From Lachnospiraceae bacterium (GTDB lineage Bacteria > Bacillota > Clostridia > Lachnospirales > Lachnospiraceae), in assembly GCA_015057275.1 (NCBI GenBank), contig SVEO01000015.1, positions 1 through 42,966 of the forward strand: a DNA stretch of 42,966 nt, written 5' to 3'. Under the pieces are notes generated by a model. The model saw only the letters and a list, made by a program, of their open reading frames with translations, did not search any database and was not told the DNA's origin. Shown in pieces: positions 8,291 through 16,916 of the stretch (position 1 is the stretch's first letter; every line of letters starts with the position of its first letter). The position numbers and the translations under genes are program-made.

Positions 8291-10291
8291 TTATTTTGCT
8301 ACGTTTTTTAATGCGTATTCGGCTGCCAGGTTCTTGTCAGCCTTCTCGATTAAGGAAACGATAACCGTTGCAATTGCAAATACTGCAGCTAAACCAGGTA
8401 AAAATCCTGCACCAAACTTGCCTAATGTGATTAATGTACCAAGCTGGTAAACAAGGAACGCTACTACATAACCGGTAGCTAACTGAAGTCCGATACCGCC
8501 GAATAACCACTTTTTGGATTTGATTTCGGAGTTCATGGCACCGATGGCTGCGAAGCAAGGTGGCGAAAAGAGATTGAACATTAAGTATGCAAGTGCTGCT
8601 ACCTTTGTTAAGCCCATAGCGAGCGCTACTTCGTTTGCGCCGCCAACTAATGCTAATTCTTCGGTGTCGATGAAATTTGTTAAGCCGTAGCAAACTGCCA
8701 AAGTACCGACCACGTTTTCCTTAGCGATGAAACCGGTAACTGCTGCCGCTGCCAACTGCCATGCTGTGATACCAACGATTGGTACTAATACAACCGCAAT
8801 TGGAGATGCGATGGTCGCAAGGATAGATGTGTTCTCCATGCCTTCTTCCACTACCTGCAGCTGCCAGTTGAAAGTCTGCATAATCTGTATCACTGCGTTA
8901 CATACAAGAATGATTGTACCAGCCTTGATGATGTAAGCCTTACCGCGGGACATCATGGAAGTGAATGCTCGCCATAAACTTGGAATCTTGTATTCCGGAA
9001 GCTCCATGATGAAAAAGGATTTTCTTACCTTGTGTCCTGCAATTTTATTGACTAACAATGCACCAAAGAAAATGAGTACAATCCCAACAAAGTACATCAA
9101 AGTACCAACCCAAGCCGCATCTGCAAAGAATACGCCTGAAAATAATGCGATAACCGGAAGCTTTGCTCCGCACGGCATAAACGGAGTCAGCATTGCGGTT
9201 GCTCTGCGTTCTCTTTCGTTGCGGATGGTACGGCAAGCCATGATGCCAGGGATTGCACAACCGGTACCGATTACCATTGGGATGACAGATTTACCAGAAA
9301 GACCAACGTGCTTGAAAATCGGGTCTAAAACTACACTTACACGCGCCATATACCCGCAATCTTCCAACAATGCAATCAAGAAGTACATTACCATTACGAG
9401 TGGCAGGAATCCGACTACGGCACCTACACCCCCGATAATACCATCAACTAAGAGCGATTGTAAAAATGGATTTGCATTTACCACCAAACCTGCAACCCAT
9501 TTCTGGAATGTTTCAATCCAACCAACTAAAATATCTGCCAGCCATGGGCCGAAGGTGGACTGGGAAATGTCAAATACTAAGAACATAACCACCGCAAAGA
9601 TTGGGATGCCGAGCCACTTGTTGGTGAGAACTGCGTCAATCTTATCCTGGAAATTCTTATCCTTTGTGAACACTTTACGAGTTTCAACTTCAGCAACAAT
9701 CTTGTTTACGAATGCGAAACGCTTTCTGTCAGCCGCTACAACTTCTGCTTTATCGTTTAAATTGACATAGCCCTGTCTATACGGCGCAGACTGTGCTTTG
9801 CCACAAACTGCAACAACCTGCTTAATTACTTCGGTCAAACCGTCTGCCGACGTGGATACCGTTTCTATCACAGGACAGCTTAACTTTATGGATAACTTCT
9901 CTACGTCAATCTTTGTTTTTTTCTTTTCATTGATGTCACTCTTGTTTAACGCTATCACAACCGGAATGCCTAATTCCAGCAACTGTGTTGTAAAGAATAA
10001 GCTACGGCTTAAGTTGGTCGCATCCACAATGTTAATAATTACGTCCGGGTTTTCATTTTTTACATAACCGCTGGTGATACTTTCCTCGGATGTGAATGGG
10101 GACATCGAGTATGCGCCCGGAAGATCAACAGCGATTAATTCTTCGCCATCGTAAAAATTCTTTTTAATCGAACTTTCTTTTTTATCTACAGTGACACCTG
10201 CCCAGTTACCAACACGTTCATTTCTGCCGGTGAGCGCGTTGTACATGGTGGTCTTACCGCTATTCGGATTGCCTGCTAAAGCAATTCTCAT
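8291..10291 (-). CDS. feoB: Ferrous iron transporter FeoB
   Basis: GTP-dependent Fe(II) transporter of the inner membrane. The 666 residues start with the G-protein domain: G1 loop GNPNSGKT at 7-14, G3 DLPGAYS and G4 NKSD. It is followed by a helical spacer and a polytopic membrane domain with two Gate-like halves, recognisable by GTGCAIPGIMACRT and FSPPCFAAIGA. AGGAGG lies eight bases before the ATG. It follows feoA by 110 bases that hold a hairpin, and is followed by the FeoB-associated protein. Expression is probably driven from the feoA promoter with its palindromic operator block. Confidence 0.98.
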   Translation of the reverse strand: MRIALAGNPNSGKTTMYNALTGRNERVGNWAGVTVDKKESSIKKNFYDGEELIAVDLPGAYSMSPFTSEESITSGYVKNENPDVIINIVDATNLSRSLFFTTQLLELGIPVVIALNKSDINEKKKTKIDVEKLSIKLSCPVIETVSTSADGLTEVIKQVVAVCGKAQSAPYRQGYVNLNDKAEVVAADRKRFAFVNKIVAEVETRKVFTKDKNFQDKIDAVLTNKWLGIPIFAVVMFLVFDISQSTFGPWLADILVGWIETFQKWVAGLVVNANPFLQSLLVDGIIGGVGAVVGFLPLVMVMYFLIALLEDCGYMARVSVVLDPIFKHVGLSGKSVIPMVIGTGCAIPGIMACRTIRNERERRATAMLTPFMPCGAKLPVIALFSGVFFADAAWVGTLMYFVGIVLIFFGALLVNKIAGHKVRKSFFIMELPEYKIPSLWRAFTSMMSRGKAYIIKAGTIILVCNAVIQIMQTFNWQLQVVEEGMENTSILATIASPIAVVLVPIVGITAWQLAAAAVTGFIAKENVVGTLAVCYGLTNFIDTEELALVGGANEVALAMGLTKVAALAYLMFNLFSPPCFAAIGAMNSEIKSKKWLFGGIGLQLATGYVVAFLVYQLGTLITLGKFGAGFLPGLAAVFAIATVIVSLIEKADKNLAAEYALKNVAK

Positions 10292-10378
10292 TTTAATTTC
10301 CTCCTAATCATTTCTTTTTCAATAAATTATAATCAACTAACTATAGATAGCTTAGACTAACCGTTCGGTAAAATATAT

Positions 10379-10395
10379 GTGGTGCAACGCACCAC
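10379..10395 (-). other. Hairpin between feoA and feoB
   Basis: GTGGTGC and GCACCAC (7-base perfect arms, 3-base loop) lie just after the feoA stop, and the following minus-strand sequence is AT-rich with a run of four T. It may be a weak attenuator or processing site that sets the feoA to feoB ratio. A TTAGACTAA palindrome at 10352-10360 lies in the same gap. Confidence 0.4.
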
Positions 10396-10401
10396 TATAC
10401 A

Positions 10402-10614
10402 TTATATTATAATTGCTTCCGCCAACTGATTGTCGATGGTGTATCTTCCGTCCTTAATTGAAACAACACATCCGCCTTTCAAACGAGAAATTACCGTAAT
10501 CGGTTCCCCGCTATAACAGCCAAGGGTAAAGAGAAATGCGTCCAATTCTTCATCATCTGTCAGAATTTCTTTAATAATATACTCTTTTCCTACCTGAGCA
10601 TTTCTTAAATTCAT
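10402..10614 (-). CDS. feoA: FeoA domain protein
   Basis: Small cytoplasmic SH3-like protein that supports FeoB-mediated Fe(II) uptake. From the ATG at 10614 it has 70 residues, the family's normal size; this start has GGAGG five bases upstream, while the upstream ATG at 10626 contains that site within its own codons. The N-terminal part carries LRNAQVGKEYIIKEI and the C-terminal part GGCVVSIKDGRYTIDNQLAEAI, which follow the FeoA pattern of a G-x-P/G-rich barrel ending in I-D-x-x-x-A. It is first in feoA-feoB-FeoB-associated, behind a promoter with TTGACA and a block of palindromes. Confidence 0.93.
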   Translation of the reverse strand: MNLRNAQVGKEYIIKEILTDDEELDAFLFTLGCYSGEPITVISRLKGGCVVSIKDGRYTIDNQLAEAIII

Positions 10615-10627
10615 ACCAACCTCCATA

Positions 10628-10675
10628 ACTACGTGCGTAGTCTTAACTACAAATGTAGTCCTTAGTCATAACTAA
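10628..10675 (-). promoter_or_regulatory. Tandem palindromic operator block in front of feoA
   Basis: Three palindromes sit side by side just upstream of the feoA ribosome site: ACTAC-N4-GTAGT at 10628-10641 and again at 10646-10659, and TTAGT-N4-ACTAA at 10662-10675. The first two are exactly 18 bases apart, and TAACTA and TAGTC recur in all three. They lie just downstream of the predicted transcription start, where a repressor would block feo expression. A metal-responsive repressor of the DtxR/Fur kind is plausible, but the sequence does not match the classical Fur box. Confidence 0.65.
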
Positions 10676-10685
10676 CTCATTTGTG

Positions 10686-10714
10686 AGACTACCACCGAAA
10701 GTTGTTTCTGTCAA
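10686..10714 (-). promoter_or_regulatory. feoA promoter
   Basis: A perfect TTGACA (10709-10714) and a weak TAGTCT (10686-10691) on the minus strand are spaced by 17 bases. Transcription would begin near 10680, directly before the palindromes. Confidence 0.65.
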
Positions 10715-10741
10715 GTATTATTTTACCAATTTTTCCGAAAA

Positions 10742-10779
10742 CAAACAAAAAGCAAGGCAGAAGTTTACTCCTGCCTTGC
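10742..10779 (-). terminator. Orphan minus-strand terminator between feoA and the OPT gene
   Basis: GCAAGGCAG and CTGCCTTGC form a perfect nine-base stem (10752-10760 with 10771-10779), followed on the minus strand by TTTTTGTTTG. No minus-strand gene ends here, since the next gene to the right is on the plus strand. It may end a small RNA or shield feo from antisense transcription. Confidence 0.7.
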
Positions 10780-10883
10780 ACAATGAATCATTTCCTTTTA
10801 TTTTATATGAAATACATTTTTTTTCTCAATATTTTCCCCACAAAAAAGCCTAAAATTAATATAAATTAATCTTCACAAATCTG

Positions 10884-10913
10884 TTGTTAAAACAACGTAG
10901 GTTATGGTATAAT
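10884..10913 (+). promoter_or_regulatory. Promoter of the OPT transporter gene
   Basis: TTGTTA (10884-10889) and a perfect TATAAT (10908-10913) are 18 bases apart. The ATG at 10912 overlaps this -10 box, which supports the later start at 10954. Confidence 0.75.
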
Positions 10914-10953
10914 GTTTTTGTTTATCACAATAATAATACGAAAGGAGAAAAAA

Positions 10954-12918
10954 ATGGATAACAACAAAGAATTCAAGCCATTTGTCCCTGCAGATAAGTC
11001 GATGCCTGAATTTACCGGAACTTCAATTCTTCTTGGTATTTTACTGGCAGTCTTATTCGGCGCGGCAAATGCATATCTGGGTTTGCGAGTAGGTATGACC
11101 GTATCTGCTTCCATTCCTGCTGCAGTTATTTCTATGGGTGTCATCCGCATGATTTTGCGTAAAGACTCTATTTTGGAAAATAACATGGTACAGACAATCG
11201 GTTCTGCCGGTGAATCTGTTGCCGCCGGTGCTATTTTCACACTTCCTGCCTTGTTCTTGTGGGCGAAGGAGTGGGGAACCGCTGCACCATCTTTAATTGA
11301 AATTGCCATTATCGCATTCATCGGCGGTGCTCTGGGCGTTCTGTTCATGGTACCTCTCCGGAAAGCTTTGATTGTGCAAGAACACGGCACATTGCCATAT
11401 CCGGAAGGAAAAGCTTGTGCGGAAGTATTAATGGCAGGTGAGCAGGGTGGTGCTAAAGCTTCCACCGTTTTTGCCGGTCTCGGCATTGCTGCTGCTTATA
11501 AGTTTATCGCGGATGGTTTAAAGGCATTCCCGAGTGAGGTTCACTATGAAATCCCGGCTTATAAAGGTTCAGGTATCGGTATCGACGTATTACCTGCACT
11601 TCTCGGTGTTGGTTACATCTGCGGTCCAAAGATTTCCTCTTACCTGTTCGCAGGTGGTGTGCTCGGTTGGTTCGTATTGATGCCAATGATTGTTTTATTT
11701 GGTGCAAACATCGTGTTATTCCCTGCTGATGTAAGTGTCGCTGAGCTTTACGCGGCGGGCGGTTCTTTTGAAATCTGGGGCAGTTATATCAAGTACATCG
11801 GTGCCGGTGCGGTTGCATGCGGCGGTGTGCTGAGCTTAATTAAATCTCTGCCGCTGATTATCACGACTTTCCGCGATGCCTTAAAGGGCTTTGGCAAAGG
11901 TATTTCTTCGAACGAGAGAACAAATCAGGACCTCGACATCCGCTTTATTTTAGTCACGATTGCACTTCTTACTTTGGCAATTTGGATTGTGCCTGTAATT
12001 CCGATTAACTTGTTCGGTGCATTCATCATCGTAGTATTCGGTTTCTTCTTCGCTACCGTTTCCTCCCGCATGGTTGGTCTCGTAGGAAGCAGCAACAATC
12101 CGGTTTCCGGTATGACGATTGCTACTCTTTTGATTGCTACTTTAGCATTAAAGGCTACCGGCACGGTTGGACAGGCCGGTATGACCGCAGCTATCGCTAT
12201 CGGCGGTGTAATTTGTATCATAGCTGCTATCGCAGGTGATACCTCTCAGGATTTAAAGACCGGTTACATTCTTGGCTCTACACCAAGAAAGCAGCAGATT
12301 GGTGAATTAGTTGGTGTACTGGCTGCCTCGATTGCAATCGGTGCTGTACTTTACCTGTTAGATGCGGCTTGGGGTTACGGTTCTCCGGAACTTCCGGCTC
12401 CGCAGGCAACATTGATGAAGATGATTGTGGAAGGTGTTATGGGCGGTAACCTGCCTTGGAGCTTAATCGGCATCGGTGCATTTATCGCTATTATCGTTGA
12501 AGTGCTCGGCATTCCGGTACTTCCGTTTGCCATTGGTTTATATCTGCCAATCCACTTGAGTACTCCGATGATGATCGGCGGTCTTGTGAAATGGGCGGTT
12601 GACAAGAAGAAAGCTTCCGACGCAGAAAAGAAGGACATCGAAGCAAACGGTATCCTTTACAGCTCCGGTTTAATTGCCGGCGAAGGTCTCGTAGGTATCC
12701 TTCTGGCGGTACTTGCGATTGTTCCGGCAGGCTCAATGCTTGTGGACGGAGAAACAGTTGCTGTTACATTAGCGGACAGAATTGCTGCTTTCTTACCAAA
12801 TCTGATTCCTGCTCTCGGTAATGTAAACGTTGGCAATATTATCGGTTTAGTTGCATTTGCATTTTTAACATTTTCCTTGTGGTGTTTCTGCCACCGTGGC
12901 ATAAAGAAGGCGAAATAA
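10954..12918 (+). CDS. OPT family oligopeptide transporter
   Basis: Polytopic inner-membrane protein of 654 residues with about a dozen or more hydrophobic helices, of the oligopeptide transporter (OPT) family that imports small peptides or metal chelates. Characteristic pieces are NAYLGLRVGMTVSASIPAAVI near the N-terminus, the loop PYPEGKACAEVL, and GDTSQDLKTGYILGSTPRKQQ in the second half. The start is the ATG at 10954, with AAAGGAG six bases upstream; an earlier ATG overlaps the promoter. It is followed after three bases by a PqqD-like gene, and the pair is divergent from feoA. Because of the neighbouring feo genes a metal-chelate substrate is conceivable, but peptides are the default for this family. 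Confidence 0.93.
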   Translation: MDNNKEFKPFVPADKSMPEFTGTSILLGILLAVLFGAANAYLGLRVGMTVSASIPAAVISMGVIRMILRKDSILENNMVQTIGSAGESVAAGAIFTLPALFLWAKEWGTAAPSLIEIAIIAFIGGALGVLFMVPLRKALIVQEHGTLPYPEGKACAEVLMAGEQGGAKASTVFAGLGIAAAYKFIADGLKAFPSEVHYEIPAYKGSGIGIDVLPALLGVGYICGPKISSYLFAGGVLGWFVLMPMIVLFGANIVLFPADVSVAELYAAGGSFEIWGSYIKYIGAGAVACGGVLSLIKSLPLIITTFRDALKGFGKGISSNERTNQDLDIRFILVTIALLTLAIWIVPVIPINLFGAFIIVVFGFFFATVSSRMVGLVGSSNNPVSGMTIATLLIATLALKATGTVGQAGMTAAIAIGGVICIIAAIAGDTSQDLKTGYILGSTPRKQQIGELVGVLAASIAIGAVLYLLDAAWGYGSPELPAPQATLMKMIVEGVMGGNLPWSLIGIGAFIAIIVEVLGIPVLPFAIGLYLPIHLSTPMMIGGLVKWAVDKKKASDAEKKDIEANGILYSSGLIAGEGLVGILLAVLAIVPAGSMLVDGETVAVTLADRIAAFLPNLIPALGNVNVGNIIGLVAFAFLTFSLWCFCHRGIKKAK

Positions 12919-12921
12919 TTC

Positions 12922-13278
12922 ATGAAAGAAAATTATATGGATTACATCCCGACCTGCAACCCACTTTATACATGGGATGCAGACGAGAAAGGCATTGTAA
13001 CGGTTCATGTTGTGAACAAAGGTTTTTACAACCTGCTGGCGCAGAAATTTTTTAAACGTCCGCGCATCAGCCACATCAAACTCGACATTTACGGTAGTTA
13101 TGTCTGGCAACAGATGGACTCCAAACGTACCGTGTTTGAAATTTCAAAGCTTGTCGGCGAACGTTTCGGCGAGGATGCGGAGCCATTGATTCCGCGTCTT
13201 GTAAAATACTTTCAGATTTTGTACGACAACAAGTTCATCGGCTATGTAAAACCTTTAAAGAAAAAGAAAACAAAATAA
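12922..13278 (+). CDS. PqqD-like peptide-chaperone protein
   Basis: A 118-residue protein with the pattern of the PqqD family, whose members bind the leader peptide of a ribosomally made peptide and present it to a modifying enzyme. The fit includes the central IKLDIYGSYVWQQMDSKRTV segment and the helical FEISKLVGERFGEDAEPLIPRLVKYFQIL, a winged-helix layout. The tail is strongly basic (KKKKTK). It starts three bases after the OPT stop and is followed by a terminator, so the two genes form a bicistron. No radical SAM enzyme, precursor peptide or protease is adjacent. A second ATG at 12937 is possible. Its role next to a transporter is unknown to me. Confidence 0.75.
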   Translation: MKENYMDYIPTCNPLYTWDADEKGIVTVHVVNKGFYNLLAQKFFKRPRISHIKLDIYGSYVWQQMDSKRTVFEISKLVGERFGEDAEPLIPRLVKYFQILYDNKFIGYVKPLKKKKTK

Positions 13279-13288
13279 ATGCAACGAA

Positions 13289-13330
13289 AAGACCTTCGGC
13301 AGGGATTCCCCGTCGAAGGTCTTAATTTTT
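13289..13330. terminator. Bidirectional terminator between PqqD-like and S41 protease genes
   Basis: AAGACCTTCG (13289-13298) pairs with CGAAGGTCTT (13314-13323), with TTTTT after it on the plus strand and TTTT on the minus strand. It can end both convergent operons. Confidence 0.85.
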
Positions 13331-13350
13331 CTTCTTTATTTTCAAAAAGA

Positions 13351-14730
13351 TTATCGTTTCAGTTCCTTCTGCGTCTGAAGCACTTCAATTGCCTTTTGCA
13401 ACTGATTGTCTTCCTCAAATGTGATTGTCACCTGATTCAGCAGCTCCTCATCAAGCTCCACCACGACGTCCGGCGTGATTCCTACACCGTGGATGTTGTT
13501 GCCATTTGGCGTGTAATAATCCGACACAGTAAGCTTGATGCCACTGCCATCGCCAAGTTCCAGCACGCTCTGCACAATACCCTTACCATATGTCTGCGCG
13601 CCGACAATCGTCGCGCGCTCGTAATCCTGCATCGCACCGCTGAAAACTTCCGATGCACTTGCACTATTGCCATCCACCAAAATCACAATCGGCACATCCT
13701 TGTACTCGGCAGCCTTATCGGACTTATATTCTGTACGGTTGCCGTATTTATCCTCCATGTAAACAAGCATGCCTTCCGGCAAAAGATAATCAAGCATATC
13801 GACCGTCGTATCGAGATAGCCGCCCGGATTGCCACGCAAGTCGATAATCAGCGACTCCATGCCGTCACCGTCTAATTCCTCTAACTCTGAAATAAACTGC
13901 GCTGTTGTCGTCTCATTAAACTCGCTGATTGCCAGATAGCCGATGCTATCTTCTAACATTGTACTCTCTACCGACGGAATATCAATCTTCTTGCGAGCAA
14001 CCATAAAGGTGTGTTCTTCGCCGTCACGCGCAATGGTAATATCAACCGTAGAGTTTTCTTCACCCTTAATCCATGTTACGACTGTATTAATATCCACATC
14101 TGCCACGCTCTTGTCGCCTACACGTACAAGCACATCACCCGGAAGCAATCCTGCCTCCTCGGCCGGTGTATCTTCAAATACCGTAATCACACTGATGGCC
14201 ATCGTTTCCACATCCTGCATGACGCTGACCCCAATGCCATAATAGATGCCGGCACCGCTCTCCATCAGCTCGGCATATTCCTTCGGTGTGTAATACACCG
14301 AATACGGGTCGCCAAGCGAATCCAAAAGCGCCGAATACAAACTGTTTACGACTGTCTCTGCATCTACGTCATACAAAAAGTACGTATCTATCAGCGACTG
14401 AATCATCTGCAACTTTTGCATGATTTCTTCAGAATTAGTCTCCAAAATCTGCCCAGAGGTGGTCTTATCCGTTTTAGACGGGTCGTATTTATTTTCCTGA
14501 ACCTTCTGCATAATAAACAGCGCAACCAGCATAATTACCAGCGCAACTATCATACCTAAAATAAAGAACCAGAATCGCTTCTCGCTTCTTTCATATTTTG
14601 AATATAAAAGTTTTGCCTCCCGACTCGCCAATGCTTCCTGCCAAATCGCGTCGCGCGTCTCTTCACTGACTTTCTCATGCAGTACTTCCTGTATCTCCCC
14701 GGTCGGCTCCGTCTTTTCTAATTCTTCCAT
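13351..14730 (-). CDS. S41 family C-terminal processing peptidase
   Basis: Membrane-anchored serine protease of the CtpA/CtpB type. Counting from the TTG just before the chosen ATG, a cytoplasmic N-terminus is followed by one membrane helix at about 53-76, a PDZ domain around 160-250 (GIGVSV...EEAGLLPGDVLVRVGD), and the peptidase domain. Ser in NSASASE (about 357-361) and Lys384 in TYGKGIVQ form the Ser-Lys pair. Total about 460 residues, normal for the family. Two adjacent starts (TTG 14733, ATG 14730) share one AAAGAGG site. It is last in the operon with ftsE, ftsX and the M23 hydrolase, the same company as CtpB in Bacillus, suggesting a role in wall-enzyme or envelope-protein turnover. Confidence 0.95.
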   Translation of the reverse strand: MEELEKTEPTGEIQEVLHEKVSEETRDAIWQEALASREAKLLYSKYERSEKRFWFFILGMIVALVIMLVALFIMQKVQENKYDPSKTDKTTSGQILETNSEEIMQKLQMIQSLIDTYFLYDVDAETVVNSLYSALLDSLGDPYSVYYTPKEYAELMESGAGIYYGIGVSVMQDVETMAISVITVFEDTPAEEAGLLPGDVLVRVGDKSVADVDINTVVTWIKGEENSTVDITIARDGEEHTFMVARKKIDIPSVESTMLEDSIGYLAISEFNETTTAQFISELEELDGDGMESLIIDLRGNPGGYLDTTVDMLDYLLPEGMLVYMEDKYGNRTEYKSDKAAEYKDVPIVILVDGNSASASEVFSGAMQDYERATIVGAQTYGKGIVQSVLELGDGSGIKLTVSDYYTPNGNNIHGVGITPDVVVELDEELLNQVTITFEEDNQLQKAIEVLQTQKELKR

Positions 14731-14751
14731 CAAAATTATGCCTCTTTCAAT

Positions 14752-15978
14752 TTAATATCCAATATACGGATGCGGGTTCACGTAAGAACCGTTCACACGA
14801 ATTGCAAAATGCAAGTGCGGGCCGGTTACACGTCCGGTAGCACCTACCAAACCAACCGTATCTCCCTGAGACACCTTCTGTCCCGCTGACACATACAATT
14901 TCGAACAATGCATATATACACTATATACACCATTTCCGTGATCTATACCAATCCAGTTGCCTGCCGATGAAGAATAATTTGCCCAGGCAACTTCACCATC
15001 CGCCACTGCTACCAGTGTCGCACCGGTTGGCGCGCCAACATCAACACCGTTATGCATCTTATATCTTTCTCCGGTAACCGGATGTGTGCGGTAACCATAT
15101 GCTGACGTAATACGGTGATACCCCGGACACGGCCAGATAAATCCCTTGGAGGAAACTACCGGTTTTTCGTTCGACACATTGTTGTTATTTGCGTTATTTT
15201 TCTTTTCTTCTTCTTCTTTGCGTTGTTGCTCGATTCGCTCGATTTCTGCAATCACTGCCTCTTCTACTGCAATCTGCGCTTCGATTTCTCCAATTTCAGA
15301 CTCCGCACCTTCAATGCTCGTCTGATATGTATGCATCTGCTCCTCTTTCGCATCGACCAAAATCTGCAGTTCTGCCTGCTTCGTTTCCAAGCTCGCAATC
15401 AACACTTCCTGTTCCGCCTTCTGTGCCTCCAGCGTTGCTTTCGACTGCTCAATTAAATCTTTTGTTTCCTGCATTTTTGTCAGCATGCCGCGGTCATACT
15501 CGGAAATCTGCGTAATATATTCCGCTCTGTTTAAGAAATCGGTAATATTCTCCGACTCCAGCATCAGCTCAAGAAACTGCTTATTCCCGTTTTCATACAT
15601 GTTCTTAATGCGCAGCTTCATCGCATCATACTGGATTGCGATGTCCTCCTCTGCCTGCACAAGCTGTTCTTGTGTATCTGCAATTTCACTTTCTAACGTC
15701 GCCTGCGTTGTCTGCAAATCTATCAACTCCAACGTATAATCGTTCATCTTTGTATCCAGCTCGGCAATATATGCCTCCGTATCCGATTTCAACGATTCCA
15801 GCGAATCTACATACTCTTCCAATTCCTTCTTGTCATCTTCTAATTTGTCAATTTTATCTTCTGCGTCCTGCTTTGTCGTCGCATAGGCCGGCACCACACA
15901 ACCGATACCAACCACCAGCGCCATCAGCAGACACACCTTTTTGACAACTTTTTTCCCAAACTTATTATGTACTCTCAT
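14752..15978 (-). CDS. Murein hydrolase activator / M23 peptidase with coiled coil
   Basis: Secreted peptidoglycan hydrolase of the EnvC/PcsB kind. The start is the ATG at 15978, five bases after GGAGG, giving 408 residues. A signal peptide (basic KKVVKK, hydrophobic stretch, cut near PAYA-TT) is followed by a long alternating charged coiled coil to about residue 255, an Asn-rich linker, and a C-terminal LytM/M23 domain with zinc ligands in HNGVDVG, HGNG and GPHLHFA. It follows ftsX by 26 bases. In other Firmicutes the FtsEX complex activates exactly such a coiled-coil hydrolase at the septum, so the operon probably encodes both the switch and its enzyme. Confidence 0.95.
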   Translation of the reverse strand: MRVHNKFGKKVVKKVCLLMALVVGIGCVVPAYATTKQDAEDKIDKLEDDKKELEEYVDSLESLKSDTEAYIAELDTKMNDYTLELIDLQTTQATLESEIADTQEQLVQAEEDIAIQYDAMKLRIKNMYENGNKQFLELMLESENITDFLNRAEYITQISEYDRGMLTKMQETKDLIEQSKATLEAQKAEQEVLIASLETKQAELQILVDAKEEQMHTYQTSIEGAESEIGEIEAQIAVEEAVIAEIERIEQQRKEEEEKKNNANNNNVSNEKPVVSSKGFIWPCPGYHRITSAYGYRTHPVTGERYKMHNGVDVGAPTGATLVAVADGEVAWANYSSSAGNWIGIDHGNGVYSVYMHCSKLYVSAGQKVSQGDTVGLVGATGRVTGPHLHFAIRVNGSYVNPHPYIGY

Positions 15979-16004
15979 ATTCTCCTCCATTTACACGCAT
16001 TCTA

Positions 16005-16913
16005 TTACACGCGCAAGTGCTTTCTAAGTGTAATGCAGCTACCAATGTAACCGATGCCCGCACCGATTAGCAACGCCATCGGAATCAATGCCTTAAAAAT
16101 CTCCCCAGCCGGCAGCAGCTCCAGCAAGGTTGTCACGCCTTGGAACTGCGCTAAAATATAACCAGTCACTCTGCCATACAACAGATAAATAATCAACAAT
16201 GACGGTACTGCTCCCATAATACCAATCATCACACCTTCAAACAGGAACGGCGCCCTCACAAACGAATCGGCCGCCCCGATTAATTTCATAATACTGATTT
16301 CCTCACGACGAACGGCAATACCAATCATAACCGTATTACTGATTAAGAAAATGCCGACTCCTAAAAGAATGGCAATAATCGCCACGGAAATATACCCGAC
16401 TAAACGACCGAACTCTGAAAGCAGGTCTGCCGATGCATCGGATGCATTGACCTGACGAATGCCATCCAGACTTTCAAGATAGGCTACAAACTCTGCCTGC
16501 AGGTCAATATCATTAATGAAAATCTCAAACGATGCAGAATTTGCTAACGGATTATCATCTGCATATCCTTCCGCAAGCTCCGGATGCTCCGCAAAATATT
16601 CTTTTTTGAAGGACTCCCATGCTTCTTCTGCGGATATGTAACGCACAGACTCAACAATATCATTTGCCTCAATCGCCTGCTTTAAATTTTGCACCTGTTC
16701 GTCCGAAATTCCCTCATCAAAAAAGGTTGTAATGCCAATCTGATCTTCCACATTCTGAATAACATTCTGGAAGTTTACTACAATGGCATAAAACATACCA
16801 AACAGGAAAATACAAGCCGCAATCGTCGCCACCGAAGCGAACGAAAACAGTTTATTTCTTCTGATATTTTTTAATCCTTGGCTAAAGGCATAAAGAAAAG
16901 AATGGAATCTCAT
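16005..16913 (-). CDS. ftsX: Cell division protein FtsX
   Basis: Membrane partner of FtsE; the complex uses ATP to control septal peptidoglycan hydrolases. The 302 residues show the expected FtsX plan: an N-terminal helix at about 25-47, a large extracellular loop (about 48-165) that would contact the coiled-coil hydrolase, then three helices in the C-terminal half with the cytoplasmic loop VRREEISIMKLIGAADSFVRAPF. It begins three bases after the ftsE stop and is followed by the M23 hydrolase. It is complete. Confidence 0.96.
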   Translation of the reverse strand: MRFHSFLYAFSQGLKNIRRNKLFSFASVATIAACIFLFGMFYAIVVNFQNVIQNVEDQIGITTFFDEGISDEQVQNLKQAIEANDIVESVRYISAEEAWESFKKEYFAEHPELAEGYADDNPLANSASFEIFINDIDLQAEFVAYLESLDGIRQVNASDASADLLSEFGRLVGYISVAIIAILLGVGIFLISNTVMIGIAVRREEISIMKLIGAADSFVRAPFLFEGVMIGIMGAVPSLLIIYLLYGRVTGYILAQFQGVTTLLELLPAGEIFKALIPMALLIGAGIGYIGSCITLRKHLRV

Positions 16914-16916
16914 AAT

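Noticed and set aside
10780-10800. Tiny minus-strand frame of eight codons running into the orphan terminator
   Set aside because: Its ribosome-like AAAGGA is too close to the ATG and the product would be meaningless in length.
13279-13875. Long plus-strand frame of 198 codons after the PqqD-like gene
   Set aside because: It lies antisense to the S41 protease gene, which has complete domains, and crosses the bidirectional terminator.
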